Shown here piece by piece: positions 32,112-44,768 of a DNA stretch of 64,000 nucleotides (positions are counted from its first letter, which is position 1; each line of letters starts with the position of its first letter). The notes below the pieces were generated by a model, which searched no databases, was not told where the DNA came from, and saw only the letters and a list, made by a program, of their open reading frames with translations. A program made the translations under genes and the position numbers. Source of the stretch: Absidia repens (Eukaryota; Mucoromycota; Mucoromycetes; Mucorales; Cunninghamellaceae); assembly GCA_002105175.1 (NCBI GenBank), contig MCGE01000025.1, forward strand, positions 186,001-250,000, given 5' to 3'.

Positions 32112-33246
32112 TCAACGAAGGGATTCCAACAATGCAGAGGACATGACACTGTAAATCTTGGAACATCCATCTATACATTGTTCCATTGCCTAATAACCAA
32201 GAAAACCCCAACGGTATGAGTATTCGATATAGCATTCGAGCATTTCCTTCTATTCTATCTTTTTTCTATTACCTTGGATATATTGTCAGTGTCCAATTTT
32301 CCTGACTGAAGTATATGGGTGATTTCGTTCAATGACGGCATATAGGATAGCATCAATGATCCATCCTGTTGTTTTTCTTCTATTGCGGTTCCATCCATCA
32401 AGATCGAATCACGGGAAAATACCTACTTGGATGACAAGACAAGATGGAGTCAAATTGAGTAGTTATAGTAAGATATGACTTACCGCAGAGCATGCAGTGA
32501 CTTGATCCATCATTTCAATGCCAGCATCCGCCAATGCAACACTGGAAGCAATGATAGCAGCAGCTAAACATGCATTGGTACCATCATTTTCTAATACATT
32601 GACATAGATATCCACTGCCGATTTGGGAATCAATTCCAGCCGTACCGCAGGTGTAAGTGCCTGAATCAATGTATGCGAGAATTCTCTCTCTTGTGCATCC
32701 TAAAGAAATAAAAAGAGGTTGGTATATGCGTGCCACTGTGTCCATACCCAGTTGACGTCTCTTTTTTCTTGTTTGTATTGCGCTTACCCGCATATGTCCA
32801 CGACGTTTCGCACATGAAAACGTAGCAAACTTGAATTCACAATTTAACGTACCATGGGGCGAGAAGCCGACTTTTTCAACTGCCGCGGTCCATATCTAAT
32901 AATATATCACACAGCGAATTTAATACACAACACTGTACATACTGCATAGGAAGGAGAAAGGAGGATTTCTTACACAGCACAAACGACTTTCGTGTTTCCC
33001 ATTTCAATATAGGTAGATCCATTAGCTTGAGTTACCAGTCCTGTTTTCATAACTGTTGACAAATAAGTCTTCGAGTCTGTTCAATTTCGTTTGTTTTTCC
33101 TAAACCTTACAAATAGGACGAAGATCGTCAAAGGCGCGATCATCAAGACGTTGATTATTTTCAGTCAATATATCCTTTGGTGTTGTAGAATTCCTGAAAA
33201 TTGGTTGAACACTGAGTTCAGGTCCAGTAACACGTTTCCGATCCAT
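32112..33246 (-). CDS. MTR3: exosome core subunit Mtr3 (RNase PH-like), one-base frame break
   Basis: Six exons (33246-33111, 33052-32974, 32895-32788, 32699-32484, 32422-32273, 32189-32112). The N-terminus MDRKRVTGPELSVQP and the motifs TGLVTQANGSTYIEMGNTKV, VCAVYGPRQ and the later VALADAGIEMMDQVTACS place it with Mtr3/EXOSC6 among the RNase PH-like ring subunits. This subunit is catalytically inactive and forms part of the RNA channel of nuclear and cytoplasmic exosomes. After YGPRQLKK the frame is lost. The A run in the coding strand (T5 at 32872-32876) has five bases where six would give KKVGFSPHGTLNCEF. Exons total 767 nt, so one extra base makes 255 aa plus stop. Confidence 0.85.
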
Positions 33247-33881
33247 ATAAGAGTTGTCTATTGATTGAAGAAATAGGAGGACATGTACTTCCCCCCACTT
33301 GTAAAATAATAATAATTGGAAGACCGCCCAATACGGAAGAATATGGTCACATTTTCGGGCAAGATACTCCCCCCCACTGCGCTCTCAAATCCCGAAAAAA
33401 AAGGGATGAAGCTGATTTATTAGTTATATGTTACATAAACCTCTCAAATTGATAAGTAAAAGAAAAAAAGTGGTACCGTATTCACCTTCTTTTTGTCATT
33501 ATTTGTATCACGTTATGAAATGTATGTTAATGTATTCATTTCCAACTTTTGATATTTATATATATTATATTCATCGTCTCATAGGTTTATCTTGTTATTT
33601 TGATCCAACTTGACATCAAACCAACAAAATCCCCCTTTACATTGGGTTTTGGCTTCCTTTTTTTTTTTTTTTTTTTTTTTTTGGCTCATAGCTTTAAATA
33701 AGAGAATGACATCATATGATATATTCAAGTTTATAGAATGTGCGACAGAAAATCTGGTCCAGGCCGATTATGATCGACCAAGTGATTTCTCCTCAAATCC
33801 TCCAGTGCCCTTCAGCTATGCTCCCATCACTGTTTATTTTTCAATTTGTCCACTTCAAAAATTCACCACAAAACTATTTAA
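33247..33881. other. spacer upstream of MTR3
   Basis: AT-rich with a T run near 33658-33682. Small open frames show no family resemblance. Confidence 0.5.
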
Positions 33882-34570
33882 AATGCCGCCCACGTGAATA
33901 TTTATTTACACGATGTTTTTTCCGCTATCTCTTTCTTTCATTTCTTTTTTCTCTTTATTTTTTTCTTCTCCATTCAAACTTCTATGGGGCTAAGTTGGAC
34001 TTAGAATAGTACCAGGACTTGTTTAGAAGGGGTTTCAGCACAGGGATTAAAGATGCATGGGGAAACCCTTTCATTTTGAATTCAGGATTTGCAGTGACCG
34101 TTAGTTGGCTTTTTGGAGCCGCCAAAAGCTTAGCTTAGTATTAAAGTCTCATAGTTTGTATCAAAATCAATAAAAAATGTCGCTTATTTACATGCTTTAA
34201 TGAAAATTGTCCCAGAAGTCTTCTTCATGTCTTGTACAATAGAACCCTTTTTTACTACCATCACCCTTTTTGATTCGTGTTAGACCGTTGTTGTGCTTCA
34301 ATAAGAAGTGTCCTACCATTCTTTATTATGTCTTGTGCAGTGTATTATATACCTCTTTGCAATTATGCTTTTAGATTAGAGTCAACCATTTTCTGAACTT
34401 CCATTAGTCTACCTTTTAGTATCCCATATACTACCTCCATTAGATCCTTCCATTAGATCTCTAGTGGTAATGAGCCTCTCATCTTTAGTTTAGCACCTAT
34501 CAGTATACTTTAATAAAATATTACTTTTTATTCGTTAACCATTCTATGACACATATGATGGTGAAAAATG
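33882..34570 (+). repeat. dispersed non-coding element, copy C
   Basis: Opens with TTTAAAATGCCGCCCACGTG (about 33877-33896), then TATTTATTTAC and a pyrimidine tract. The core GCATGGGGAAACCCTTTCAT is at about 34052. CTTTAATGAAAA, CTTCAATAAGAA and CTTTAATAAAAT units lie near 34195, 34296 and 34508. No coding capacity. Confidence 0.75.
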
Positions 34571-35157
34571 TCGTTATTGTTCATCTTTTGTGAGCGCCTT
34601 ATCGAGTACCTGCTTTCTAGTTCCCCAGTCTTGTCCAGTTTTGCTCATCCCCTTGCCCTCTCAAAAACCATATCTGGTAGCAAATGTTAAAATGACTAAA
34701 TCCCGTATAATCTTTTATTTTTTTGAATCTGGGAGTGTAAGATGAGAATGTCTTGAGCCTTGTCTACAACTTCCTACCGTCCTGTGCCTTGTCCCCCGCC
34801 CCACGCCCCGCCTGATCCTATGCCGAGTCTCTCCAGATCTTTGATTTGATCCGCATTTGATCAATTATCAAGTTCAATCATTAACATTACGTACATCATT
34901 TTATCGCAACCATCATATAAACAAAAAAGAGAGACATTGTTGTATATTGATACCTGAGTATAATTGACAATAAGGAATAATATTTTTATTGATGTGATAA
35001 GGAAGGGGAGAGATAATAACATGGAGAAAATACAAATAAAATCAAATAAATGAATACTGATACTAATATCAACAGGATATAATCATTGATAATGTGTAGG
35101 TCCCTAATTTTATATACATGTAAAGGGGAAAGGGAAAAAAGATCCAATAAAAGAGCC
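34571..35157. other. spacer after repeat copy C
   Basis: No exon or RNA gene was recognised. A C-rich patch is near 34790-34812. The 3' end of the Dam1-like gene lies just beyond. Confidence 0.45.
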
Positions 35158-36355
35158 TCAATGGGAGGCAAATTTGGCGGGATCCATTTGATAGATTGCC
35201 AATTGACCCTAGACCAAGAAGGTAAAATAAAAAGAAAAAAAAAACGAAATTGAAGAGCCAAGCCATTTACTGTTTTTTTTTTTTTGTTTGGAATCACATT
35301 TCTTATTTTTACCTTGGGATTAAACTTTTGAACGTCTTTGCTTCGCACTAACGCATTCAAACAATCTGTTACGCGATATTGTGGCAATCCTATCTCTCGT
35401 ACCATAGCAGCCATTGTCCTAAAAATAATAATACTAAGTACCATTCTGTAGATTGCATATTTTTATTTTCTTTACTTACATTCCCTCTGGTTTCAGTCGT
35501 AAAACACGCAGCACCGTTTCCATTGTTTTCATATGTTCCTGAAAATACAACCCCCCATCCCAAAATTTCATTAACCCGTATGTTCCTCATTTTTCTATCT
35601 TCATTCTTACCGTTTGTTCCCGATATTTCAATGGCAAGTGCGCAATGATCTTGTTGATATCGATCTATTGAATAGTATCATTGAGTGGATTGTTCTGATC
35701 ACTATAAATCATTCACTCCCATACGTTTACCTTTGTTACAAACTTGCGCCTTTTCTTTGCTATTTTTTTATCCTTAGTTGCGGTAGTACCAATTTTGCTG
35801 GCTAATGGCGATTCTTTCTTTGGTGCTTGATCTTCGGTGGGTTTCGCACTAGTCCCTACTGTTTTCAATCCCCCCCCCACATCATCCATACACACACACA
35901 CACACACATTCAAAAAAGGCAAAAAAAAAAAGGTGAGTGATGAGGTTTCTTTTAAAAACCATCACTTTTCCTTTTCTTGATATACCTTGAGCCACTTGAG
36001 CCATTTGGGGTGTCTTGTATTTTTCAATATCGAGTATTGTTGATGTTTTGGGCCACTGTACCGTAGTTCCATTCGCCGATAAACCAAATAAAAACGCACC
36101 AAAAGCATCGTTAAAGCGTGCTAAAGAATCATCCACCTTTTTTAATTCCTGGAACTGGTCATTCATGGCCGTGAATTTTTCGTTCATCGCCAGTAAGGTA
36201 GGTGCCAACTGATCAAAGGTGGTGCTGGTGGTGCTGCTGCTGCTAGTTGATGTTGTGCTGGGAAGTGTTGATTTGTTGTCAACCGCCCCATCGTCATTCG
36301 CCGCGTTTAGTTTCGAATTGTCTTGATCTACTACGCGTCGAGTTTTCGGTGACAT
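35158..36355 (-). CDS. DAM1: DASH complex Dam1-like subunit with C-terminal winged-helix-like domain
   Basis: Six exons (36355-35986, 35855-35731, 35664-35611, 35538-35480, 35418-35313, 35208-35158) give 254 aa. Residues about 46-108 match the Dam1 domain (FDQLAPTLLAMNEKFTAMND, DDSLARFNDAFGAFLFGL, then a VxWP segment). A linker rich in Lys follows. The last about 70 residues (METVLRVLRLKPEGMTMAAM, LPQYRVTDCLNALVRSKDV, GQLAIYQMDP) have the helix-turn-helix plus wing pattern of a winged helix, not described to my knowledge for budding-yeast Dam1. In the DASH ring Dam1 couples kinetochores to microtubule ends. Exon 2 has a tandem CAGTAG acceptor. A chance fusion of two adjacent genes is unlikely because the exons are phase-linked and closely spaced. 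Confidence 0.75.
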
Positions 36356-37379
36356 TTTCTGTGGATTCAACTGCGTATGATAATGATAATAAGAGAAGGA
36401 AGTGAGAAAAGAGCAAAAAAAATGTTTTTTTATTCACAAGCTTTAACAAAAATTCAAATGAATTGAATCCCCGATGAGCCCATTCCACGAAAAAAAAAAA
36501 AAAAAAAATGTCGTTCGTGCCTGAATCAAAACACTTTCCCTCCCCCAAATCCCTATTTCCTTAAGACAACCCCACCATATTCCATTGATTGGCCCAGAAA
36601 TTTGCTTACCATTATTTTGTTTCGTACTATATATGAGGTATTCCAGCAAGAAACGCAAAGTTGAGTTGTTACAATTTTATTTTAGATTTTCAACCTTCGT
36701 GAAGGGCATGGCGTAGAAGACTCTCCATGTTGAACACGCCAAATTCAAAAGACTTGTGGGAGATGCAACCATTTTTTACAATTCCAAAAAATGTATACAC
36801 TTGGTACCAGAGAGGTTTGGGGGAGGATGCCGGAAAGAGGTCGTTGGAAGTGTGGTTAAGACACTCCCTTTATAGGAGACCTTTTAGTGCTCCATTGGTT
36901 TCAGTTTGTGCTTCTGTTTTTGTTTCTTTTTTTTTTTTTTTTTTTTTTTTTTGTTATTATTATACAACACAGTTCCCCAAAAAATGTTAAAATAAAAAAC
37001 AACAAGCTGAATATATAATGTTCAATCTTGGAAGTTGGTGACTGGCATAACCCGGTCTGGGCGGAATGATGTGAAGTATAGAGGCGGAAATATGTCAAAA
37101 TTTCTTAAATGATTTGGAACTGTCAATCAGTCGCAAGACGGCCTCCGAAGGCGGCGCAAATAGTTGTCATAGATAAGCTAGAAAGCAATGCAACATATTC
37201 CAAATAGCGGAGATCACACGCACGGCACGCTCTAGACTTATATTTATGATTTGCCGAGCAGAAAAAAAAAAGTCAACTTTGATAGTACGTGATTTAAGAA
37301 TGCCACCCGGTTTCAAGAGGATAGGGTGGATGGGGGCTGGAGTGAGAGTAATAATGGTGGATGAATTTGAAAGCAAGAG
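36356..37379. other. spacer upstream of the Dam1-like gene
   Basis: Contains A/T runs (36490-36508, 36929-36952) and CT-rich DNA. No supported exon. Confidence 0.45.
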
Positions 37380-38115
37380 TTAGGCAAGACACTCATAAAA
37401 TAGCAACAATAGCAGCATAGATTATCATGCGACGGGTCAGAGGAGGGCTAGTAAAAAGGCGTATTTTATTGAAGCATATTGGCAGATACTACACTATAGA
37501 AAACGGGGTTTATTTTAAGAATGTAATTTTATGGAGGGATCTATTGAAGGAATCATGAGGGGACTAATGTGAGTCCTAAATAATGGTCAACACTAGTATA
37601 AAGGACAATTATCAAACGTGATCTAGTATACAGTATAAGGCACGAGGAAGGCAACAAAGAGATACATTTTATTAAAGCATACCACCAACATCACTATCTA
37701 CATTGGACGATGCAAGGAGGGATCCATTGCACAAGACAAGAGAGAGACTAATGGGACATACTCCATTAAAATATCTAAAAGAGAAAAAATTTATCAAGTG
37801 GTAGGTACAAACTATGACTAAACTAAGACTAAGACTAATGTAAGCGAATGAGGGCTTTAAAAGGCCAATAATGGAATAATGGCGGTTCTAAATCCTGATT
37901 CCGAAATGAAAGAGTTTCCCCATGCATCTTGTCTACCTGTTCTGAAATTCCTTCAAAGCTAGTCCTGACACTATTTTAAGCCCAACATAACCTCAAAGAA
38001 GTTATAATGACAAAGGAAAAAAGGAATGAAAAAAAAAAAAAAATTGAAAAGGAAGAGAGTGAAAAGACAAAAATGGGGGAAACTAAAAATCCACGTGGGC
38101 GGAAGTTGAAATGTT
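37380..38115 (-). repeat. dispersed non-coding element, copy D
   Basis: Read on the minus strand it begins ATTTCAACTTCCGCCCACGT (about 38111-38092), with a pyrimidine tract, the core GCATGGGGAAACTCTTTCAT and repeated GCTTCAATAAAA or GCTTTAATAAAA units near 37475, 37675 and 37765 (some degenerate). No open frame of note. Confidence 0.75.
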
Positions 38116-38575
38116 CCACCCTCTGATATTTTACAGGTAACATTCATTCCGAGCTATACCACACATTGAATATATAAATGCATACGTTCATATATCCAAC
38201 CTTGTACATCACCTATACGTACTACACATCATATAAACACATTTGGTTTATTTTGGAATCAAAACATATATTTTTTTATTGTGATTCATCGTCAAGCAAT
38301 TTCCCCCCAAAAAACACAAGAAAACTATACTACGTAGAACCAATACTCCAACACACATATATCATAAAATAACTAACCATCAAACATATATAAATAATAA
38401 TACATTCTATATACTAAAGATGAGTAATAAAAGTTAACGAAGGTAAATGGATAAAATGGGAAAGATAAGGTGAGTGGGCAAAGGGGGAGAGGAAGGGAAG
38501 AGAGGATCACCGAGTAGATAAAGATTGGGGATATAAGACAGGTTCCAAATCAGGATAAGTACACCAGTCCATAAC
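38116..38575. other. spacer downstream of UPF3
   Basis: AT-rich 3' flank of UPF3; nothing else seen. Confidence 0.45.
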
Positions 38576-40025
38576 TCATGGTGCTTTTTGACCGCCACCA
38601 CCGCTCTTGTTTCCTCCGTCTTGTTGGCGACCCAGTATTTTCATCACAGGTGGTTGCTTGCTAGAATCGCCGCCGCCACCGCCGCCGTCAGGTCCAGATT
38701 TCGATTTTTTATCACGGTTCCTTGATCGTTTTGGTTTACTGCCTCCTTCCTTTTTTGCTGCTGTTGTCGTCGAGGATTTGTCCGATTTTTTCGAGGTAGG
38801 TGTTGCTGTACCAGATGATGACGGTGTTATTCCTTGTCCATCTTTTGATTTATTTGCTGCTTCTCCAGATGCCTTGGCCTTGTCCTTTTTCTTTCTGGAT
38901 CGGCTTGGTTTCTTTTCCTCAGATCCGCTCCCCTGTTGTTGTTGTGGTTGTTGTCCATCGGCTGGTGATTTCTTTTTCAATATCGTTTTGGCGGCCGCCT
39001 TCTTTTTTGCCGCTTTTGCTGCCTTTGCTGCTTTTTGTGCACGGAGATGTTCTAATAAAGGTGTTGTCTTGGGTTTATTGGCCTGTTCTTGCGCAAGGGC
39101 TTGAGCTAAATGTAAAATAATATAGGGTTTAGATACATCGACTTGGCTGCAATTACTTCTTCTTATCGTACCTGATACCAAAGCAAGCTTGTTTTCCAGT
39201 TTTTCAATCTGTGACCCGTTTTCGGTGAGATCTGTCGTTTCAGTTGATTTGGTCTGTTCCGCCTTGAGGGATTCCAAGAATTGGAGGTAGTCAGTATCTA
39301 ATAAAAAATTGAATGTCGTGTCAACTTCCAAGCACCAGCGGCACTATTATTATTTTTTATAAAAAGAGAAATATTACCATCATCGATTGTTCCTGAACGG
39401 GGATCGGGGGTCTTGTGTTCCTTTGGAATACCTTGATAAGGTGCGAATTCTACCACTGCACGGCTTTCGTTACCTATTGGTATCCAAGGTTAGCTTAAAA
39501 CATCAAATTGCATATAAGGTTGTAAAGACGCTACTTACCACGGCTGTCCATAAAGATGTGTCCATCAAATCCTTGGTGAAAGGCAATAACAGCATCAACA
39601 GTTTTCATATGGAAGTATGCACGGGAGAAGACGCTTTCTTTTGCTTTGCTGAAAAAGGGCAAAATACAGTGATGAGTATCATCCGTGCTATATATATATA
39701 GATAGATATATTTTTATTTCTATCAGTGTTACCTTGTACTTAGTTTTCCGGGAATATAAGTCTTGAAGTCCACCAAGTCATCAGTAGTCCATTGTTGTAC
39801 GGTATTCATAAAGATATCTTCGGGCAGATTGGGAGGTAGACGGCGCACAACTACCTTTGTTTTTGGTTCGTTTTTCTTGGCACGCTTTGCTTTCTTCTTT
39901 CGTCGGTCTCGTTTCTTCTTTTTCTTTTCTGCAATCGCCTTTTGCTTGTCTTTATTGACATCTTGAGTTGGAGTGGTTGAGTCTGTCTTTGTAGATGATT
40001 TAGACGCTTGTATGGGCTCCGTCAT
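38576..40025 (-). CDS. UPF3: nonsense-mediated decay factor Upf3
   Basis: Five exons (40025-39733, 39648-39539, 39473-39378, 39297-39172, 39105-38576) give 384 aa. A very basic N-terminal stretch precedes the Smg4/UPF3 RNP-type domain (about residues 54-160): TKVVVRRLPPNLPEDIF, SRAYFHMKTVDAVIAF, FDGHIFMDSRG and the diagnostic VEFAPYQGIPK. DTDYLQFLESLKAEQ follows. The rest is a Lys/Ser/Gly-rich low-complexity tail ending in GGGGQKAP. In other eukaryotes Upf3 shuttles between nucleus and cytoplasm and bridges Upf2 or the exon junction complex to Upf1. Interaction sites in the tail cannot be located by eye. Confidence 0.92.
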
Positions 40026-40789
40026 AATATATTTTGCAAATGGGTAAACAAAAAGATTCGCCGCAGGTTTTTTTTTCCTGAAAAAATAAACATATCGGTG
40101 TTTAAATCATCGCTGCCTTTTTTTTAAAAGAAGCTTTTTGGGCAGACAAGACGTCTAATCATAACCAAGACTCAGGACAGACACGTCCACTTTTTATTTC
40201 CTGGCTCAAAAAGATGTTGCAATATTTAAACGTGTCCACATTTACAAGGAGAAAAAAAGAGTTATTGAGTATCAGGAGCAGCAGTGGGCAGGGGATTTGT
40301 TGAACAACCGCTTTTCAAGATGGACTAGACGCCTCCTACCGCCTCCTACATTTCATATTTTGGTGGGAGGCTCCTCGGTGACCAACTGGTATGTATTCAG
40401 TCTAGTTAGGCTATTTTGTGTGTAGGTGTATTTGTGTGTGTTACAAAAAAAAATAGGCAATGTGTTGTTGTTTTTTGCCTACGCCTCTGACATATTGCAC
40501 TTTGGAGTGCAGCCCCCTTGGGGTCCTACTGACCTTCGTTTGGATTTCATAATATATCAAAAATAAAAATGATGAATCGAATATTTACGGTATGTATATT
40601 TTAGTGAGACGATGTTATTTTATAGGAGAGCTTGAACGGGCAGCAGCACCTAGGTTGACTAATATGCTGCTAGCCAATCGCTGAGGCTCTATGAAGGGAG
40701 AAAATAAGACTGCTTAGCTAAAAGGCTAGTACTTCACAGGATATTCACAAAACTGATATATTTGCGACATTGCTCACTATTTGAGGATT
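40026..40789. other. spacer upstream of UPF3
   Basis: First part of a 3.2-kb gene-free interval between divergently transcribed UPF3 and the amino-acid transporter. No exon recognised. Confidence 0.45.
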
Positions 40790-41455
40790 CAGAGGATTGT
40801 TTTAAGAGGCATATTTTATTGAAGCATATTGCTAGAGACTAATACTAAAGACAAGGGTTCACTGCAACAAAGGGAGCATTGGAAGTGGCGTAAGGGAGAG
40901 TAATGATAGCTCCGAAAAATGGCCAATACTAAGCCGATCTGGTAATTGTAAAGAGGAACTTAGTGTAAAGTACTGTTTAATATATGCCTTTGGGATAGCC
41001 CAAGGGTATCTTTTTAATTGAAGCATGACGGTAGATCTACAGGGAGTGATGGCGAAACGGAATTTTTTTTGTCCGTATCGTACAAAACATCAAAGACCCT
41101 AATGGAACGGTTTTCATTAAAGCAAGTAAAAATAAGCACGTTTTATTCAGATATAGACACATACTACGGACAAACTATCACTAAACTAAGCTGATGGTGG
41201 CTCCAAAAAGTCGACTAATGGGGGGGGGGTCCTAAATCCTGAATCTAAAATGAAAGGGTTTCCCCATGTATCTTGTAATCCCTTAACTGAAACCCCTTCT
41301 AAACTAGTCCTAATACTATTCTAAAGTCAACATAGCTCCATAGAAGTTGAATGGTGAAAAAATAAGGAAAGAAAAAAAATGGGAAAAGAGAGACAAGAAA
41401 ATAACAAAGTGCACCAAAATAAAATAATCATGCGCGGCGTTTGAAATTTTTCTTT
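40790..41455 (-). repeat. dispersed non-coding element, copy E
   Basis: Minus-strand copy starting ATTTCAAACGCCGCGCATGA (about 41445-41426), with the core ACATGGGGAAACCCTTTCAT near 41271-41250 and GCTTTAATGAAAA, GCTTCAATTAAAA and GCTTCAATAAAA units near 41125, 41020 and 40820. No coding capacity. Confidence 0.75.
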
Positions 41456-43272
41456 CGATCTGTAGCTTACCATGTTTTAGTTTTACTCGAATTATTTCAC
41501 ACTACGTTATGATTCTTTTACAACAAGACAACACCACGATTTACTGTAGCCATTTCACCAGATGTACACACTCCACAGTAACCTACCCTCATTAACCTCA
41601 ACTAAAGATAGCTGTCATGATAATGTCATTCGAAGCCATAGTTTATATTTAGCACCTGAATAAAATATATAATGTCTTTTTACTACTAGTCTCCCGTACA
41701 TTTATTGTCGAATGGGTATATATAGGTTGCATAGAAGTGCTTAGGGTGACAACTACTGGGTTTCAAAGAAATCGCGATGATCGACGCATAAAGTAAAAGC
41801 ATAGTTGTTGGTGCGCAAGAAAATGAATAATGATGAACGCAGAAGAAAAACGCATACAAAAATAATTGCCTTGCCAACAGCCTATGATCCATCTACTACC
41901 AAATTATACCGTTGGCGCTTCAAGCATTCAGTGTACAGAACAGGAAATGGGCGGAAAAAAAATGGGAAAAGATTCGGGCAGTATCATAACGAACTGGTGA
42001 CAACTGTTATCATATACCCTCAAAAACGAGTGTAAATATAGCACTATAATGAAACACTATAGTCATGAAAGTCTGATAAGAAAGTAATTGTTTGAAATAC
42101 AATCACCCCGCTGATCCAAATGATCAAGAATATCAAAGAACCATTAAGTGTCGAGTAGCAGCAATGCACCTTAATTATGAAAGGTATTGCCGGGTCCAAA
42201 TACCTTTTTGGATGGATTGGTTGGATCCGATGCAGATCAAACGAACCAGTAAATTTGAATGTGTCATTTATTCATGTGACCAAACCATTCGCCCAATAAG
42301 TCACTTTTTTTTGGAATATGGAATGTGGAATGAGCGGTCCAGTCCATTTCCCAAAAAAAAAAATCGAGCGGGAATTAAATCCATACCTTTTTTTTTATCT
42401 TTCAAGGTATTGGCAACAGTGCTGGACTTACAAGTGCATGTGATATAAAATATGAGGGGTGTAACTCACTCACGTCATGATTTTTTTATTTTATTGTTTG
42501 ATGAAACCATAAAAAATCATTCCATCTTTTCCAAGTGTGAAACCAATCGATAAAGCTATATTGGAAATGAGGGAAGAATAGAAAAAAAAATTCACGCGCA
42601 TACCCAACCAAAAACGGACGAATGTGTTAAAGTGGCGCTTATCTGAAGATGTTTGGAACCAATAACAATATCAACTTTTTACTTTCCGGAATTCTCGTAG
42701 GCTCCCAGGTTTTCTTTTTATGATCCAACCAATCACACACAGACATTGTTTCATAGTATGTCTTGCCTCCGCCCACAACGTTGCTGTTTTAGGCATTTCT
42801 TGGTGTCAAAGAAAAAGAATAAAAGAATGTGGGTGGAAGGTGATGACAGTTGTAGGGGAAAGACGGGTGGATCAGGTAATAATAATAATACTAATAATAA
42901 TACGACTTTAGAAAAATACACAAATCTATGGGAAAAAAGGAGTGTGAGAAAACCTTATCTTGGTAAAGAAGTGCTATAGTGAAAAGGGACAATCAATTTC
43001 ACTTATTACCATATAAAAAAGAAGGTTGCCCGATTTTACTCACCTGACTCATTTAGAATTGTCCAATAATATCTGACAGTTCCATACTTCGGGCTTCGAT
43101 TGAGTTTTGACAAATGGGGTACTTGACCTTTTATCAAGAAGAGCAAAAAAAGCAAAAACAAAAAAACTTTTCAAACACCGCTTTTTTTTTCTATAAAATG
43201 AAAACAAATTCCTTTTGTTCTGCTTCCTTTTACTCTATTTTATTTTTTATTTTTAATACCAATACCATCACC
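41456..43272. other. long gene-poor spacer
   Basis: Two modest + strand open frames (about 41805-42035 and 42092-42448) match nothing I know and lack start context or clean splice partners. They could be exons of an orphan gene or degenerate remnants. AT-rich DNA and a pyrimidine-rich tract (about 43219-43258) precede the transporter start. Confidence 0.4.
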
Positions 43273-44768
43273 ATGTCGATGCAAGAAAAAAAAGGGGATG
43301 CTATTAGCTATGAAGGATCTATTGCTGAAGATGTTTATAGTGAATCCTACAACGGTGAAGCATTTATTGATGTTGATCGATCTCAAGCGGGTTCCTCCTT
43401 TTGGGCTTATTTCAACATTGTCTGTGTGATTGTAAGTATTCAAAGAACATCCCCGCGCCCTCTTTTATATAAATATATATCGATCAGAATACTGATGTTT
43501 TTATTTTTGTATTTATTTAGGCTGGTACTGGTACTCTTGGTCTTCCTTATGCCTTGAAACAAGGTGGATGGTTTGGGTAAGCATAAAAAACTCATCGTAA
43601 CCCCTCAACCCAAAAAAAAAAAAAAAGAATTCCATACTAAATGTGATTTTTTTCTTCTTACGCTTCTAGTTTATTTATTCTATTTTTGGCCTGGTTTATG
43701 TCAACCTACACTGCTATTATTTTGATCAAATGTCTTTATGTCAAGGGAAACAAGCGTCTTCATAACTACAAGGATGTTGCTACTGCCGCTTTTGGCGCTA
43801 TTGGTGGATGGGTCAGTTTCTTCTTCAACGCCTGGATCACTCTTGGTGCTCCTATCCTTTACATGGTGCTATCTGGACAGAATTTGAATCAACTTTGTAA
43901 AGGCACCGTCGGTGAAATCGGTGACATTTATTGGACCATCATCTCTTGTGTGATTGTTGCCATTCCCTTTGTTTTGGTCAAGAACATGAAAGAAGTCGCG
44001 TTCATGTCTGCGTTTGGTGCTGTTGCCACTGCCATCGTTGTCATCATTGTACTGATTGTCAGCTGTATCGATCAAACCCATTTCACTGCTGAACAAGCCG
44101 CTACTCATACCCATCAATCTGTCATTTGGAGCCAATTCCCCATTGCTTTGGCAACTATCTCCTTCAGTTTCGGTGGCAATATTGTGTATCCTCACGTGGA
44201 AGCCTCTATGAAGAAGCCCAAGGACTGGTCCAAGGTTGCCGCTGCTGGCTTGGGTACTTGTGCTGCCTTGTATTTCCTCACTGCTATCCCTGGTTATTAT
44301 ATTTTTGGTGATGCTGTGGAATCTCCTGTCTACAATAGCATTTCTGATGGTGTTCCCAAAATTATTGCTATCATCTTGATGACTATTCACGTTATTATGG
44401 CTGCTCCTATCTTGGTGACCTCTTTCTCTTTGGATTGCGAAGAAATGGCCAACATCAGCGTCGAACGATTCGGTAAATGGGGTGAATTCGCTATTCGTGC
44501 CGCTCTCCGTGTGCTCATCATCGTCTTTGTTGGTGTCATTGCCTGCGTGTTTACCAATTTTGCCGCTTTGATGTCTCTTATTGGTGCTTTTGCTAACTGC
44601 CTCTTGATCTTTATTTTCCCTGTCCTCTTTTATTTCCGTTTGACTGGATTCCGCAACAAGCCTATCTACGAATTGGCATGGTGTGGTCTCATTGTCTTGC
44701 TCGGCATTGTTGGTCTTATCTTCGGTAGTTGGTCATCTATCGACGCTCTTCGTGAAGCCTTCAAATAG
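43273..44768 (+). CDS. amino-acid transporter, AAAP/AVT family
   Basis: Three exons (43273-43431, 43521-43576, 43670-44768) give 437 aa. The ATG in CACCATGTCG is preferred to one 75 bases upstream, which would add an unneeded hydrophobic stretch. After a hydrophilic N-terminus there are about eleven membrane segments. The first contains AGTGTLGLPYALKQGGWFG, the signature of the AAAP family. ISFSFGGNIVYPHVEASMKK is also typical. Relatives exchange neutral amino acids across the vacuolar or plasma membrane with protons. Which membrane and which substrates cannot be told from sequence. Codon use is biased toward the pattern of the ribosomal genes, suggesting high expression. Confidence 0.93.

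Noticed and set aside
38607..39104. 165-codon + frame opposite UPF3
   Set aside because: Antisense of the low-complexity Lys/Ser/Gly tail; Phe/Pro-rich product without a domain.
41805..42448. Two + strand open frames of 76 and 118 codons in a long spacer
   Set aside because: No recognisable family, the second opens at a non-ATG codon, and no clear splice partners join them; kept only as a note in the spacer entry.
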